A stretch of DNA of 64,000 nt. Origin: Gammaproteobacteria bacterium (lineage in GTDB: Bacteria; Pseudomonadota; Gammaproteobacteria; Xanthomonadales; Wenzhouxiangellaceae). The notes below the pieces were generated by a model. It was not told the DNA's origin. It saw only the letters and a program-made list of their open reading frames with translations, and did no database searches. The stretch is taken from the NCBI GenBank assembly GCA_003565625.1, contig PXBD01000001.1, forward strand, positions 1-64,000, given 5' to 3'. Numbering within the stretch: position 1 is the first letter of the stretch; each line of letters begins with the position of its first letter. This document shows positions 9,305 through 19,525 of the stretch, piece after piece. Both the position numbers and the translations under genes were made by a program.

Positions 9305-10665
9305 TGGCGACCAACGCATCGGAAATGGCGGGCATGCTGGGTGGCATCGGCCGCCTGAAAGAGCTGCGGCAGCGTCTTTTCCTGGTGCTGGTCGCGCTGC
9401 TGGTCTATCGCCTGGGCACGTTCATCCCGGTCCCCGGGATCAACCCGCTGGCCTTGATCGACCTGATGGACATGCAGCGCGGCACCATCGTGGACATTTT
9501 CAACATGTTCACCGGTGGGGCCCTTGGGCGGTTCTCCATTTTTGCCCTGGGGGTGATGCCGTATATCTCGGCCGCCATCATCATGCAGTTGATGAGCCAC
9601 GCCATCCCGCAGCTGCAGGCCTTGCGCAAGGAAGGCGAGGCCGGCCGGCGCAAGATTACCCAGTACACGCGCTACTTCACCGTGGTCCTGGCCATGTTTC
9701 AGTCTTTCGGGGTCGCCATCGCCCTGCAGAACCAGGGTGCGGGCGCCGGCCTTCCCGTGGTCATTGCCCCGGGCCCCGGGTTCGTGCTGGCAGCGGTGGT
9801 CACGCTCACGGCCGGCACCGTGTTCCTGATGTGGCTCGGTGAGCAGATTACCGAGCGCGGGATCGGCAACGGCATCTCGATCATCATCTTCGCCGGCATT
9901 GTCGCGGAACTGCCGTCAGCCGTCGGGGCCACGCTTGAGCTGGTCAACACCGGCCAGCTGGCCATTACCACCGCCACCTTCCTGCTGGTGATGGCGCTGG
10001 TCGTGACCGCTTTCGTGGTGTTTGTCGAGCGCGGGCAGCGTCGGATTACGGTGAACTATGCCCAGCGCCAAGGCCGTCAGGCCTATCGCAGCCAGTCGAC
10101 CCACCTGCCGCTGAAGGTCAACATGGCCGGCGTGATTCCGGCGATCTTTGCTTCCAGCCTGGTGCTGTTTCCGGCCACGATATCGACCTGGTTCGGCCAG
10201 GCCGAAGGGGTTACCTGGCTGCAAAACGTGTCTCAGCAACTCAGCCCCGGGCAGCCGATTTACATCGCCCTGTTTGGCGGCCTGATTGCGTTTTTCTGTT
10301 TTTTCTACACCGCGATCGTGTTCAACTCGCGCGAGACGGCTGACAATCTGAAAAAGTCGGGTGCATTCATCCCGGGTATTCGTCCTGGCCGACAAACCGG
10401 GGAGTACATCGACTATGTGCTGACCCGTTTGACGACGGTGGGTGCCATCTACCTGGTTGCCGTGTGTCTCATGCCCGAATTTCTGATCATGCGCTGGAAC
10501 GTGCCGTTCTATTTTGGCGGTACCTCCCTGCTGATCATCGTGGTTGTCACCATGGATTTCATGGCCCAGCTGCAGGCTCAGCTGATGTCGCACCAGTACG
10601 ACAGCCTGCTCAAGAAGTCCAACCTGAAAGGATATGGCCGAGCGGGTTCGGTGCGCCGCTCGTAA
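9304..10665 (+). CDS. secY: Protein translocase subunit SecY
   Basis: The 453-residue inner-membrane protein forms the central channel of the SecYEG translocon. Ten transmembrane helices are evident; conserved segments include [11 protein letters not shown] (TM1), [14 protein letters not shown] (plug/TM2 region), [11 protein letters not shown] and RERGQRRI-like [13 protein letters not shown]. Family length (about 440) fits. It is translationally coupled to rplO by a one-base overlap and followed by rpmJ, the gammaproteobacterial arrangement. Confidence 0.98.
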   Translation: MATNASEMAGMLGGIGRLKELRQRLFLVLVALLVYRLGTFIPVPGINPLALIDLMDMQRGTIVDIFNMFTGGALGRFSIFALGVMPYISAAIIMQLMSHAIPQLQALRKEGEAGRRKITQYTRYFTVVLAMFQSFGVAIALQNQGAGAGLPVVIAPGPGFVLAAVVTLTAGTVFLMWLGEQITERGIGNGISIIIFAGIVAELPSAVGATLELVNTGQLAITTATFLLVMALVVTAFVVFVERGQRRITVNYAQRQGRQAYRSQSTHLPLKVNMAGVIPAIFASSLVLFPATISTWFGQAEGVTWLQNVSQQLSPGQPIYIALFGGLIAFFCFFYTAIVFNSRETADNLKKSGAFIPGIRPGRQTGEYIDYVLTRLTTVGAIYLVAVCLMPEFLIMRWNVPFYFGGTSLLIIVVVTMDFMAQLQAQLMSHQYDSLLKKSNLKGYGRAGSVRRS

Positions 10666-10693
10666 GCGTTCGTGGTTTATTGGAGTAATTGCA

Positions 10694-10807
10694 ATGAAAG
10701 TTCAGGCCTCGGTCAAGAAAATCTGCCGGCACTGCAAGATCGTGCGCCGCCGCGGGGTGGTGTACGTGATCTGCAGCGACCCAAAGCACAAGCAGCGTCA
10801 GGGCTGA
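10694..10807 (+). CDS. rpmJ: 50S ribosomal protein bL36, zinc-binding form
   Basis: This small gene encodes 37 residues beginning [15 protein letters not shown] and ending KHKQRQG. It holds the three cysteines (11, 14, 27) and the histidine (32) of the C+ zinc-binding form. bL36 closes the spc part of the cluster directly after secY, as in E. coli. A GGAGTAATTGC Shine-Dalgarno region precedes the ATG. Confidence 0.95.
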   Translation: MKVQASVKKICRHCKIVRRRGVVYVICSDPKHKQRQG

Positions 10808-10836
10808 GTTGTGAATCGCTGCCCAGTCCACCGGGC

Positions 10837-10865
10837 TTGAGAATGAGCAATAATCGCGCTATAAT
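10837..10865 (+). promoter_or_regulatory. Sigma70-type promoter of the alpha operon
   Basis: TTGAGA (10837-10842) and TATAAT (10860-10865) are separated by exactly 17 bases, a near-ideal sigma70 promoter. It sits 30 bases after rpmJ and about 48 bases before the rpsM start. It would give rpsM-rpsK-rpsD-rpoA-rplQ an independent promoter. The leader after it is short; I could not recognise the S4-binding pseudoknot known from E. coli. Confidence 0.75.
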
Positions 10866-10912
10866 TGCCGGTTTGCGCTGATCAGTCGTAACAGGTTTTT
10901 GGAGAACACAGC

Positions 10913-11266
10913 ATGGCTCGTATCGCAGGCGTCAATCTGCCCGTACAAAAACACACTTGGGTGGCGTTGACCCACATCTACGGCATTGGTCGTACCCGCG
11001 CCTACCAGATTTGTGAGGCTACCGGGGTCGAACCCAGCACCAGGGTGCGGGATCTGACCGAGGCCGAACAAGAAAAGCTCCGCCAGACGGTCGGCAATAT
11101 GTCGGTCGAAGGCGACCTGCGTCGTGAGGTGGCCATGAACATCAAGCGTTTGATGGATCTGGGTTGTTACCGTGGACTGCGCCATCGGCGCGGTCTGCCG
11201 GTCCGGGGTCAGCGCACTCGCACCAATGCACGCACCCGCAAGGGTCCGCGTCGTCCGATTCGTTAA
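10913..11266 (+). CDS. rpsM: 30S ribosomal protein uS13
   Basis: The 117-residue product begins [14 protein letters not shown] and ends with the uS13 signature [25 protein letters not shown] in part (GLPVRGQRT). uS13 bridges to the 50S subunit in the 30S head. A GGAG Shine-Dalgarno lies 8 bases before the ATG. It is the first gene after the alpha promoter at 10837. Confidence 0.98.
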   Translation: MARIAGVNLPVQKHTWVALTHIYGIGRTRAYQICEATGVEPSTRVRDLTEAEQEKLRQTVGNMSVEGDLRREVAMNIKRLMDLGCYRGLRHRRGLPVRGQRTRTNARTRKGPRRPIR

Positions 11267-11277
11267 GGAAAACAGGC

Positions 11278-11670
11278 ATGGCCAAACAGCAGTCCGCCAA
11301 GGGCAAGAAAAAGGTCAAGAAGGTCATTGTTGACGGCATTGCCCACGTGCACGCCTCGTTCAACAACACCATCATCACGATCACCGATCGCCAGGGCAAC
11401 TCGCTTGCCTGGGCCACCAGCGGCGGGTCCGGTTTCCGCGGATCGCGCAAGTCGACCCCGTTCGCGGCGCAGGTTGCGGCCGAGAACGCCGGCCGCACGG
11501 CGCAGGAGTACGGCATGAAGAATCTCGAGGTTCGGGTCAATGGCCCGGGACCGGGACGGGAGTCTTCGGTGCGCTCGCTCAACGCGGTCGGCTTCAAGAT
11601 TACCAACATCATCGACGTGACACCGATACCGCACAACGGTTGTCGTCCCCCCAAGAAGCGCCGGGTGTAA
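11278..11670 (+). CDS. rpsK: 30S ribosomal protein uS11
   Basis: The 130-residue product has the uS11 segments [27 protein letters not shown] and the C-terminal [12 protein letters not shown]. uS11 lies on the platform next to the E site. The ATG at 11278 follows rpsM by 11 bases; a longer in-frame reading from 11164 overlaps rpsM and is rejected. Confidence 0.98.
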   Translation: MAKQQSAKGKKKVKKVIVDGIAHVHASFNNTIITITDRQGNSLAWATSGGSGFRGSRKSTPFAAQVAAENAGRTAQEYGMKNLEVRVNGPGPGRESSVRSLNAVGFKITNIIDVTPIPHNGCRPPKKRRV

Positions 11671-11703
11671 GGCGCTGTCTTTCGATTCGGATCAGAGAGC
11701 AAC

Positions 11704-12330
11704 ATGGCAAGATATATCGGACCCACCTGCAAACTGGCACGCCGCGAGGGCGTGGACCTTGGGCTGAAAAGTCCGGCCCGCGGGCTTGACTCCAAGTGCA
11801 AGCTCAACCAGCCGCCCGGCCAGCACGGCGACAGCCGGCGCCAGCGGCTGTCGGACTACGCGCTGCAGCTGCGTGAAAAGCAAAAGGTGCGGCGCATGTA
11901 CGGCGTGCTGGAGCGCCAGTTCCGCAATTACTATAAGGAAGCGGCGCGGCTGAAAGGCGCGACCGGCGAAAACCTGCTGCAGTTGCTGGAGGGTCGGCTC
12001 GACAACGTGGTCTACCGGATGGGTTTCGGTGTGACCCGGGCCCAGGCTCGTCAACTGGTCAGCCACAAGGGCATCGAAGTCAATGGCGAGGTGTGCAACA
12101 TTTCCTCGGCCCAGGTGGCGCCGGGTGATCGTATTTCGGTGCGCGAGAAGTCGCGCAAGCAGTTGCGCATCCAGGAATCAGTCACGCTGGCCCGTGATCT
12201 GGACACGGTGCCGGGCTGGATCGACGTCGATTTCGAGAAGATGGAAGGCGTCTACAAGGCGCGTCCCGATCGTGATGATCTGCCGCCCGACGTCAACGAA
12301 AACCTGATCGTCGAGCTGTATTCCAAATAA
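11704..12330 (+). CDS. rpsD: 30S ribosomal protein uS4
   Basis: The 208-residue product begins [16 protein letters not shown] and has an S4 RNA-binding domain ([21 protein letters not shown]). uS4 initiates 30S assembly, shapes the mRNA entry and in E. coli represses this operon. The N terminus retains a cysteine pair spacing (C9, C31) without the full zinc knuckle, as in E. coli-type S4. Confidence 0.98.
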   Translation: MARYIGPTCKLARREGVDLGLKSPARGLDSKCKLNQPPGQHGDSRRQRLSDYALQLREKQKVRRMYGVLERQFRNYYKEAARLKGATGENLLQLLEGRLDNVVYRMGFGVTRAQARQLVSHKGIEVNGEVCNISSAQVAPGDRISVREKSRKQLRIQESVTLARDLDTVPGWIDVDFEKMEGVYKARPDRDDLPPDVNENLIVELYSK

Positions 12331-12389
12331 ATTCGGGTGGTCGCTGCGGCGGCCGCTCCCCACCGCAAGAATTGATAGAGAGGCACTTG

Positions 12390-13394
12390 ATGGCTGGCCA
12401 GATAAGCGAACTGATCGGCACCATGCTCAAGCCGAAGGGGCTCGTCGTCGACGAGATCAACCCCCGTCGTGCGCGCATCACCCTGGAGCCACTGGAGCGG
12501 GGCTTTGGCCACACGCTGGGCAATGCCCTGCGTCGGGTCCTGTTGTCGTCCATTCCGGGCAGCGCGATTACCGAGGCAGAGATCGATGGTGTCTTGCACG
12601 AGTACACCTCGGTCGACGGGTTGCAGGAGGACATCGTCGAGCTTCTGCTGAACCTCAAGGACATTGCGGTGCAGATGCACTCGCGCGAAGAGGCGGTCCT
12701 GACCCTGAGCAAGACCGAGGCCGGTCCGGTGACAGCCGGTGACATCCAGCTCGACCATGATGTGGAGGTAGTCAATCCGGACCAGGTCATCTGCAACCTG
12801 ACCAAGGCCAGCAAGCTGAACATGCGGCTGAAGGTCACGCGCGGAGTGGGTTACCAGCCGGCCGCGGCAATGCGCTTCAACGAGCAGGAAACCCGGCCGA
12901 TCGGCCGTCTGCCGCTGGACGCCTCGTACTGCCCCGTCCATCGCGTGGCCTACACGGTGGAAAGCGCCCGGGTTGCTCAGCGGACCGACCTCGACCGCCT
13001 GATCCTCGATATCGAGACCAACGGCACCATGAGCTGCGAGGAAGCGGTCAAGCTGGCGGCTGGGATTCTGGTGGACCAGATGTCGGTGTTCGTCGATTTC
13101 GTTGCTCGCGAGAAAGACGCTGATGTTGCCAGCCCGGAATCTTTCGATCCGGTGTTGATGCGTCCGATCGACGATCTGGAGCTGACCGTGCGCTCCGCGA
13201 ATTGCCTGAAGGCCGAACACATCCAGTACGTAGGCGATCTGGTCCAGCGGACCGAAAACGAGCTGCTGAAAACGCCGAATCTGGGCAAGAAATCGCTGAC
13301 CGAAATCAAAACCGTACTGGCGTCGCATGATCTGGCGCTGGGAACGCGTCTGGAAAACTGGCCGCCGGCCAGCCTGGCCCGTCCAGGGACTTAA
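12390..13394 (+). CDS. rpoA: RNA polymerase subunit alpha
   Basis: The 334-residue product has the N-terminal dimerisation domain ([18 protein letters not shown]) and a C-terminal domain with [16 protein letters not shown] and [11 protein letters not shown], the UP-element and activator contact surface including the arginine equivalent to E. coli Arg265. The ATG at 12390 has AGAGAGG 6 bases upstream, better than an in-frame ATG at 12372. Length matches the family (329 in E. coli). Confidence 0.98.
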   Translation: MAGQISELIGTMLKPKGLVVDEINPRRARITLEPLERGFGHTLGNALRRVLLSSIPGSAITEAEIDGVLHEYTSVDGLQEDIVELLLNLKDIAVQMHSREEAVLTLSKTEAGPVTAGDIQLDHDVEVVNPDQVICNLTKASKLNMRLKVTRGVGYQPAAAMRFNEQETRPIGRLPLDASYCPVHRVAYTVESARVAQRTDLDRLILDIETNGTMSCEEAVKLAAGILVDQMSVFVDFVAREKDADVASPESFDPVLMRPIDDLELTVRSANCLKAEHIQYVGDLVQRTENELLKTPNLGKKSLTEIKTVLASHDLALGTRLENWPPASLARPGT

Positions 13395-13405
13395 GGAGAC
13401 TACTG

Positions 13406-13792
13406 ATGCGTCATCGCAAAGCCGGGCGTAAGCTCAATCGGACCTCGCCGCATCGTCGGGCGATGTTCAAGAACATGACCTCGAGCCTGATCCAGCATGA
13501 GCTGATCAAGACGACCTTGCCCAAGGCCAAGGAACTGCGTCGCGTCGCCGAGCCCCTGATCACCATGGCCAAGGAAGATACCGTGGCCCGCCGTCGGCTG
13601 GCGTTTGCCCGTCTGCGTGACCGCGAGGCGGTTGGGAAGCTGTTCCAGGAGCTGGGCCCGCGCTATGCAACCCGGCCTGGGGGGTACCTGCGGATTCTCA
13701 AGTGCGGCTACCGGGCCGGGGACAATGCGCCGATGGCCTATGTGGAGCTGGTTGATCGCCCGGATGCTCCGGACGCCGCCGGGGCCGATTGA
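13406..13792 (+). CDS. rplQ: 50S ribosomal protein bL17
   Basis: The 128-residue product starts [23 protein letters not shown] in pieces ([21 protein letters not shown]) and is typical bL17, with [15 protein letters not shown] near the end. It is the last gene of the cluster and follows rpoA by 11 bases with AAGGAGAC upstream. A strong hairpin follows the stop. Confidence 0.98.
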   Translation: MRHRKAGRKLNRTSPHRRAMFKNMTSSLIQHELIKTTLPKAKELRRVAEPLITMAKEDTVARRRLAFARLRDREAVGKLFQELGPRYATRPGGYLRILKCGYRAGDNAPMAYVELVDRPDAPDAAGAD

Positions 13793-13830
13793 TCGGGCCT
13801 GACTTTCGATCAATTGCTGATCAGTTATGC

Positions 13831-13869
13831 AAGCTGGCCCGGTCATTGACCGGGCCAGCTTCGTTTGGG
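13831..13869 (+). terminator. Terminator after rplQ
   Basis: A perfect 13-base-pair stem (AAGCTGGCCCGGT, 13831-13843; ACCGGGCCAGCTT, 13849-13861) encloses a 5-base loop and is followed by CGTTT. The thymine run is short, so it may be a modest Rho-independent terminator. It lies 38 bases after the rplQ stop and before the unrelated asmA-like gene. Confidence 0.75.
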
Positions 13870-13922
13870 GGCAGTCCGCTGGTTCCAGGGGGGTTCCGCT
13901 ACAATGCCAAAATGACTGAAGC

Positions 13923-15503
13923 TTGCGTTTCCTACCCATGGGCCGGCTGAGCGTTGTTCTGGCTGCGCTGGCCATCATGCTGCTCGGGTTCGTGGCCACC
14001 GTGGCCATGCTGGGTGATGAAGACCGGATTCGGCAACTGCTGACCCTGCACGCCGAGCGACAGCTGGGACGCCAGTTGCAAATCGATGGCGCGGTTTCTA
14101 TTCAGTACTTTCCCCGGCTGCGGATCGAGGCGCGCGACGTGCGCCTGTCGGGCAGTCGAGCATTCAACGGTCCGGATTTGCTCGAATCGGAGGTGTTGAG
14201 CGCGGAAATCCGGCTTCTGCCGCTGCTCATGGGGCGGGTGGAGACCTCGGAATTTTCGCTTTCCCAGGCGCGCCTGAACCTGCTGGTCGACGAGCAGGGG
14301 GACCATAGCTTTGCCGGCTTGCTGCATCACCGCCAGCGGACCGGCGCCCCGGGCATCGTGGCCGACGGGCCGCTGCGGCTGGAAAATCTGGAACTCAACA
14401 TCGGCTCGCTCGGCCTGGAGCCGGCGCAGCGGATCGTCGTTGAACGCGTGGAAATGGACCGTCTGAGTTTTGACCGGGCGCTGCAGTTGTCCTTCCTGGG
14501 CGAAATCGGCTCCCCGCCGCTGATTGAAGAGGCCAGCTTGAGGGGCGTGGTCTTCATGCCGGCGGCAAGTGGTGATTTCCGCATTGCCGACATGCTCCTG
14601 ACCGGACGCAACGCCGGTGCGGTCCTTCCGTTCGAGTTGACCGGCACGCTCCATTTCAGCGCCCATCCTCCGTTGAGCGTATCGCTTGATTCGGGTCGGC
14701 TGGGCTTTGGCGGGCAGGAGCTGAGTCTTGAGGGTGCCTATCTCAGTCGGGTCCGGCCTTTTTTCCAGCTGGAAGTGGTTGGCCAGGCGCTGGATGCGGA
14801 GGCCCTGCAGGCCGTCATCGCGCAGCCTGAAGATGGTGACTGGCTGTCTTCCCTGGCCGCCTGGACCGCCATTCATGATTTTTCGGCAGCCATCCGGGTG
14901 GATGCCTTGCAGGCGGGAGAATGGGCGCCGGCCCATGTGGACCTCGTGCTGGTGGCGGCCGACGGCATGGCGACGCTGGATCGGGCCCGGGTGATGTTGC
15001 CGGGCGCCGTAGCGGAGCTTGAAGGCGATTTGCTGGTCGAGCCCCAGGCGGCTGTCGTGACTGCCAGGGCCCGGGTCGAAATCGACGATCTGCAGGCCTT
15101 GCTGGCGGCCACGGCATTGCCTTTGAGGGCCGATGGCGCGGGTCTGCTGCTGGTGGAAACCGCCGACTCCAGTGACTCCCGGGCCCCGGTGCGCGGTGAA
15201 CTGCGCCTGCTGGATGGCCGACTTGAGCCGCTGGCGGCGCTGCGGCGCGAACTGGGACTGCCGGGCGAGACCGCTTTTTCAGAGCTGGAGGCCGAGTTCC
15301 TGGTTCATGCCGACCGGATCGAGTTCCTGGCGCTGCGCATCCACGGCCAGAATATTCGATTGGATCTCGACGGACTGATCGTCGGGCCAGGTCAGGTGTT
15401 GGCGGGGCAGGCGGCGGTGCGTGGCGGTGAGGCGGATGGTGCAATACAGCGCATCGCCGGCTCGCTGGGCCGGCCCGAGTTTCGACAGATGCCATCACAG
15501 TGA
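13923..15503 (+). CDS. AsmA family protein
   Basis: The 526-residue product has an N-terminal membrane anchor (about residues 7-29) followed by a large periplasmic region with the AsmA pattern: GRQLQIDGAVSIQYFPRLRIEARDV in part, then repeated beta-rich segments. AsmA-like proteins are bridge-like lipid transfer proteins of the Gram-negative envelope. The start is uncertain: the frame opens with TTG at 13923, and ATG 13938 (MGRLSVV) is an equally plausible start; neither has a clear Shine-Dalgarno. Its TGA overlaps the GTG of the next gene. Somewhat shorter than E. coli AsmA (617). Confidence 0.8.
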   Translation: MRFLPMGRLSVVLAALAIMLLGFVATVAMLGDEDRIRQLLTLHAERQLGRQLQIDGAVSIQYFPRLRIEARDVRLSGSRAFNGPDLLESEVLSAEIRLLPLLMGRVETSEFSLSQARLNLLVDEQGDHSFAGLLHHRQRTGAPGIVADGPLRLENLELNIGSLGLEPAQRIVVERVEMDRLSFDRALQLSFLGEIGSPPLIEEASLRGVVFMPAASGDFRIADMLLTGRNAGAVLPFELTGTLHFSAHPPLSVSLDSGRLGFGGQELSLEGAYLSRVRPFFQLEVVGQALDAEALQAVIAQPEDGDWLSSLAAWTAIHDFSAAIRVDALQAGEWAPAHVDLVLVAADGMATLDRARVMLPGAVAELEGDLLVEPQAAVVTARARVEIDDLQALLAATALPLRADGAGLLLVETADSSDSRAPVRGELRLLDGRLEPLAALRRELGLPGETAFSELEAEFLVHADRIEFLALRIHGQNIRLDLDGLIVGPGQVLAGQAAVRGGEADGAIQRIAGSLGRPEFRQMPSQ

Positions 15504-16402
15504 GCCCGGACGAACGCCTGCATGAGCACCGGCTGGGCCTGGCAGCCGGCCTGGCTGCGTTTTCGATCTGGGGCATGGCGCCGATCTATTTCAAGCTGCT
15601 GGCGACAGTACGACCCGACGAGATCATCGGTCACCGGGTGCTGTGGTCGGTGATTTTGCTGGGCCTGGTCTTGCTGGTGCGCAAGCGCGGCCGAGTGCTG
15701 GCTCATCTGCGGGTGAACCGGCGCACGCTGCTGGCGCTCACTGCAACCGGCGGCCTGATCGCGCTGAACTGGCTGATTTTCGTCCATGCAGTCAATACCG
15801 ATCGAGTGCTGTCGACCTCGCTGGGGTATTTCATCAACCCGCTGATGTCGGTCGTGCTGGGGCTGGTGGTGTTCGGCGAGCGTCTCGTGCCGGCCCAGAC
15901 TCTCGCGGTGCTGGTCGCGGCCGCCGGCACCGCGTACATGACCTGGCAGGTCGGGCAGCTGCCTTGGATTGCCCTGAGTCTGGCGACCAGCTTTGCCCTG
16001 TATTCGGTGATTCGCAAACTGCTGGACGTGGGGCCGATGGTCGGACTGTTCTGGGAAACCTTGATCGTCAGTCCGCTGGCGCTGCTGTGGGTGTGGTACC
16101 TGGCCGCCCAGGGACAACTGGCTTTTGCCTGGTCCCAACCCGGGCAGGCCGTGCTGCTGGCCGGTACCGGGGCACTGACCGTGGCGCCGCTGTTGCTGTT
16201 TGCAGCCGGGGTGCGGCGGCTGCCGCTGACCACGATCGGGCTGATGCAATACCTTGCCCCCAGCCTGACTTTTGTTCTCGCCGTGTTCGTTTTCGGCGAG
16301 GCGTTTACAATGCACCACGCGATCACCTTCGGTCTGGTCTGGCTCGGGCTGGGTTTGTTTTTCTGGGCCGGCTGGCACCGGAATCGTTCGCTTCGCACCT
16401 GA
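15500..16402 (+). CDS. rarD: RarD-type EamA family transporter
   Basis: The 300-residue product has ten hydrophobic helices and two EamA halves; GLAAGLAAFSIWGMAPIYFK in part, LNWLIFVHAVN and YFINPLMSVVLG are typical of RarD (drug/metabolite transporter superfamily). The substrate of RarD proteins is not established. The start is a GTG at 15500 overlapping the asmA-like stop (GTGA), implying translational coupling. Confidence 0.88.
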   Translation: MSPDERLHEHRLGLAAGLAAFSIWGMAPIYFKLLATVRPDEIIGHRVLWSVILLGLVLLVRKRGRVLAHLRVNRRTLLALTATGGLIALNWLIFVHAVNTDRVLSTSLGYFINPLMSVVLGLVVFGERLVPAQTLAVLVAAAGTAYMTWQVGQLPWIALSLATSFALYSVIRKLLDVGPMVGLFWETLIVSPLALLWVWYLAAQGQLAFAWSQPGQAVLLAGTGALTVAPLLLFAAGVRRLPLTTIGLMQYLAPSLTFVLAVFVFGEAFTMHHAITFGLVWLGLGLFFWAGWHRNRSLRT

Positions 16403-16413
16403 AACTTCAGACC

Positions 16414-18246
16414 ATGACCGGCATGCAAGATTCTGCTTCCCAACGACCGACCAGCCGCAAGGTGTCTTCGCTGGCCACGCTGCGCCCGTTCCTCGGCCGT
16501 TACCGCCTGCAGTTGATCCTGGCGACGTTGTTCCTGCTGGTTTCGGCTGCCGGTGCGCTGACCATCCCGCTGGCCATCGGGCAGGTGATTGATCGCGGCT
16601 TCATGGCCGAGGATCTGGACCGCATCAATCGCTGGTTCTGGCTGCTGTTTGCCGCCGCTGCGGTCATGGCTGTTGGTGGCGGTCTGCGGTTTTACTGGGT
16701 CAGCTGGCTGGGGCAGCGGGTCGTTGCCGACATGCGCATGGCGGTCTATGCCCGGGTCTTGAGCATGAGCCCGGAGTTCTTCGCCCGCACCCGCACCGGC
16801 GAAGTCCTGTCGCGACTGAACACCGATACCACCCTGGTCGAGACCCTGGTCGGCTCGACGATCTCGTTCGGGATTCGCAACCTGGTCATGCTCACCGCCA
16901 GCGCCATCGCCCTGATCCTGACCGCGCCCAACCTGGCTGGCATCATCGCCCTGCTGATCGGTGCCATGATGGTGCCGGTGATCTTCCTCGGTCGCTGGGT
17001 GCGGCGCCTGTCACGGGCCGCCCAGGACCGCATTGCCGATATCTCCGCCCTGGGCGATGAAGCCATCAACGCCGTTCAGACCGTGCAGGCGTTTGCCCAG
17101 GAGCGGTTCGAACGGAGACGCTTCGACGGCACCGTCGAGCAGGCCGTGCAGGCCGCGCGCCAGCGCATCGCCGCCTCGACCGTGCTGATCGTGCTGATCA
17201 TCCTGCTGACCTTCGGCGCCATTACCTTCGTGCTCTGGCTGGGCGCGCGTGCGGTCTTGACGGGGGCCATGAGTCCGGGGCAACTGGGCCAGTTCGTCAT
17301 GTATGCCGCCATCGCCGCCGGGGCCACGGCCGGCTTGAGCGAGATCTGGTCGCAGCTGCAGCGCGCTGCCGGGGCCATGGAGCGACTGGCCGAACTGCTC
17401 GCCATAGAGCCGGCCATTGCCTCGCCGGAACGTCCGCGCCCCTTTCCTGACGGGCCATTGACGCTGACCGTTCGCGATCTGAGTTTCGCCTACCCTTCGC
17501 GCCCGGATGAAACGGTTCTGCGCGGTCTGAATTTCGAGGTCAACGCCGGCGAGACCGTGGCCGTGGTGGGTCCGTCCGGGGCCGGCAAGTCGACCCTGTT
17601 TCAGTTGCTGTTGCGCTTCTATGACCCTGGCCAGGGCGCCATCGAGCTCAACGGGGTCGACCTGCGCGATCTGGATCTGCACGAATTGCGCAGCCGTCTC
17701 GGCTTTGTGCCCCAGGACGTCGTGGTGTTTTCCGGCTCCGCGGCCGACAACATTACCTACGGCCTTGATGAAGCCTCCCAGGCCCGGGTCGAGGAGGCCG
17801 CGCGCAGCGCGCATGCCGGAGAGTTCATCGAACAGTGGCCGGAGGGTTATGCCACCTTCCTCGGCGAGAAAGGCCTGCGCCTGTCGGGCGGTCAGCGCCA
17901 GCGCATCGCCATTGCCCGGGCCCTGATCAAGCAGCCGCCGCTGTTGTTGCTCGACGAGGCCACCGCCAGCCTGGATGCCGAAAGCGAACGCCTGGTGCAG
18001 AACGCGCTCGACGAGCTCAGCCGCGACCGAACGGTGCTGGTCATTGCCCACCGGCTGGCCACCGTGCGCCGGGCCGATCGGATCCTGGTGCTCGAGCAGG
18101 GCCGGGTCGTGGCCGAAGGTAGCCACGATGAGCTGATGCGCGACAGCGGCCTGTATGCCCGCCTGGCGCGCCTGCAGTTTCTGGATCAGGCGCCGTCGGA
18201 GAGCGTCGAGGAAGACGCGGAGTTGTCTACAGCGGCTCGTAGCTGA
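16414..18246 (+). CDS. ABC exporter, fused permease and ATPase (ABCB/MsbA-like)
   Basis: The 610-residue half-transporter has six transmembrane helices in the first 330 residues and an ATPase domain with Walker A GPSGAGKS (about 386-393), signature LSGGQRQR (about 490), Walker B LLLLDEATASLD and the H-loop IAHRLAT. Such homodimeric exporters move lipids, drugs or peptides outward. The ATG at 16414 is 11 bases after rarD; longer in-frame readings from 15643 lie over rarD and are artefacts. An ATG at 16423 is an alternative. The substrate cannot be told; MsbA identity is not proven. Its 3' end overlaps the convergent Ysc84 gene by 20 bases. Confidence 0.9.
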   Translation: MTGMQDSASQRPTSRKVSSLATLRPFLGRYRLQLILATLFLLVSAAGALTIPLAIGQVIDRGFMAEDLDRINRWFWLLFAAAAVMAVGGGLRFYWVSWLGQRVVADMRMAVYARVLSMSPEFFARTRTGEVLSRLNTDTTLVETLVGSTISFGIRNLVMLTASAIALILTAPNLAGIIALLIGAMMVPVIFLGRWVRRLSRAAQDRIADISALGDEAINAVQTVQAFAQERFERRRFDGTVEQAVQAARQRIAASTVLIVLIILLTFGAITFVLWLGARAVLTGAMSPGQLGQFVMYAAIAAGATAGLSEIWSQLQRAAGAMERLAELLAIEPAIASPERPRPFPDGPLTLTVRDLSFAYPSRPDETVLRGLNFEVNAGETVAVVGPSGAGKSTLFQLLLRFYDPGQGAIELNGVDLRDLDLHELRSRLGFVPQDVVVFSGSAADNITYGLDEASQARVEEAARSAHAGEFIEQWPEGYATFLGEKGLRLSGGQRQRIAIARALIKQPPLLLLDEATASLDAESERLVQNALDELSRDRTVLVIAHRLATVRRADRILVLEQGRVVAEGSHDELMRDSGLYARLARLQFLDQAPSESVEEDAELSTAARS

Positions 18247-18766
18247 AGCGCTGGCCGCCAACCGAGGCTTCGGCCATCAGTCCACCCCGGGTCATGTTGA
18301 ACACCGCCACGCCACGCTCGTAGCTGGTAGTGGCAGCGGCACCGGCAGAGGCCGCCACGGCCGTGGCCTGGGCGGAAAACTCCAGGTTGCCGCGCTGAAA
18401 GGTGCGAAGCGCCGCGTCGTCGCGGAAAAAGATCACCTGGCTGTAGGTCTGGGCGCCGATCTGGGCTCCGACGGTCGCCTGCGAGGTCGTCGCCCGGCCG
18501 ATCGGCTCCCCGCGCTCGAACACGATGCCGCGGCCGAAACCGCCGCCGACCCAGAACCCGCCCTTGGCAATTTCAGGGAAGATCACGTAGCCGTGGGCCT
18601 GGTCGCGCCAGTCGCGCAGGCCCGGATCGCGCTCGACAAAACGCTCCAGCGCGGCCCGGGATTCACGGATCATCCGGTCGTCGCTGGGCGTGCTCGCACA
18701 CGCCGAAAGCAGGGCAGCCGCAGCCAGGACGGTGAAGACTCGAAACGCGGATCGCATGGCATTCAT
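18227..18766 (-). CDS. Ysc84-like domain lipoprotein
   Basis: From ATG at 18766 the product is 179 residues with a lipoprotein signal ending LLSACAS (lipobox). The mature part has the pattern of the Ysc84 (SYLF) lipid/actin-binding domain: AHGYVIFPEIAKGGFWVGGGFGRG in part, GAQIGAQTYSQVIFF and YERGVAVFN. The bacterial role of this domain is not established; it is an outer-envelope protein by its signal. It faces the ABC exporter and overlaps its 3' end by 20 bases. Confidence 0.85.
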   Translation of the reverse strand: MNAMRSAFRVFTVLAAAALLSACASTPSDDRMIRESRAALERFVERDPGLRDWRDQAHGYVIFPEIAKGGFWVGGGFGRGIVFERGEPIGRATTSQATVGAQIGAQTYSQVIFFRDDAALRTFQRGNLEFSAQATAVAASAGAAATTSYERGVAVFNMTRGGLMAEASVGGQRFSYEPL

Positions 18767-18789
18767 TCTTGCAGTGGGAAACCGTGATT

Positions 18790-19443
18790 CTAGTGGATCA
18801 TGAGTTGCGGTGCGATCAGCTGCGCGGTAACGGCAGTGAAGTGGCAGATACTGCCGGCCAGAACGAAGAGGTGCCAAATGGCGTGCGAAAAGGGCAGGCG
18901 GTGGTTGTGATAGAACAGGGTCCCGGCGGTGTAGAACACGCCGCCGGCGATCAGCCATCCCAGCACGAGCGGAGAGACTGCCTCGGTGAGCGGTACGAAG
19001 GCAACCACCATCAGCCAGCCCATGCCGACGTAGGTTATGGTCGACAGGTAGCGGAATCGGCCGGTAAAGAACAGCTTGACAACGATGCCGACCACGGCCA
19101 GGCTCCAGATGATGCCGAAAAGTGACCAGCCCCAAATACCCTGCATGGCCGAGACGGTAAACGGCGTGTAAGTGCCGGCGATGAGCACAAAGATGGCGCA
19201 GTGGTCCAGCACCTTGAGCTTTGACTTGAGCTCGGGTCGGCGCGCTAGATGGTATAGGGTAGAGGCGATGTAGAGCAGAACCAGGGCGGCAGAAAAGACT
19301 GCCACGCTGATGATTTCACGAGTGCCGGTAAACAGCACCGCCAGGGTAATCAGTACGGCGCCGCCGCCCACAGCCAGGACCACGCCAAGGGCATGGGTCA
19401 AAGCATTGGCGATTTCTTCCTGATGATGTTGCGGACTGGCCAA
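18790..19443 (-). CDS. Hemolysin III family (PAQR-like) membrane protein
   Basis: The 217-residue product has seven predicted transmembrane helices and the family motifs EEIANALTHALG, STLYHLA, LDHCAIFVLIAGTYTPF and HAIWHLFVLAG, whose histidines and aspartate form the metal site in PAQR proteins. Despite the name, these are housekeeping membrane proteins possibly acting as ceramidase-like hydrolases. The frame opens with a TTG at 19443, just upstream of the conserved EEIAN, so a non-ATG start is likely; no good Shine-Dalgarno is visible. Confidence 0.88.
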   Translation of the reverse strand: MASPQHHQEEIANALTHALGVVLAVGGGAVLITLAVLFTGTREIISVAVFSAALVLLYIASTLYHLARRPELKSKLKVLDHCAIFVLIAGTYTPFTVSAMQGIWGWSLFGIIWSLAVVGIVVKLFFTGRFRYLSTITYVGMGWLMVVAFVPLTEAVSPLVLGWLIAGGVFYTAGTLFYHNHRLPFSHAIWHLFVLAGSICHFTAVTAQLIAPQLMIH

Positions 19444-19525
19444 GCCGGCATGGTATCACCGTGACCAAGCGGTTAGGATGAGGTACCGGGTTGGCGCGCG
19501 GTGGTTTTTGCAGGAGGCATGGAAC

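Noticed and set aside
10866-10912. S4-binding pseudoknot leader before rpsM
   Set aside because: Only 47 bases lie between the -10 and the start, shorter than the E. coli alpha leader, and I could not pair the expected helices.
15643-16413. Upstream in-frame extension of the ABC exporter over rarD
   Set aside because: The RarD frame matches a family across this region; the extension does not.
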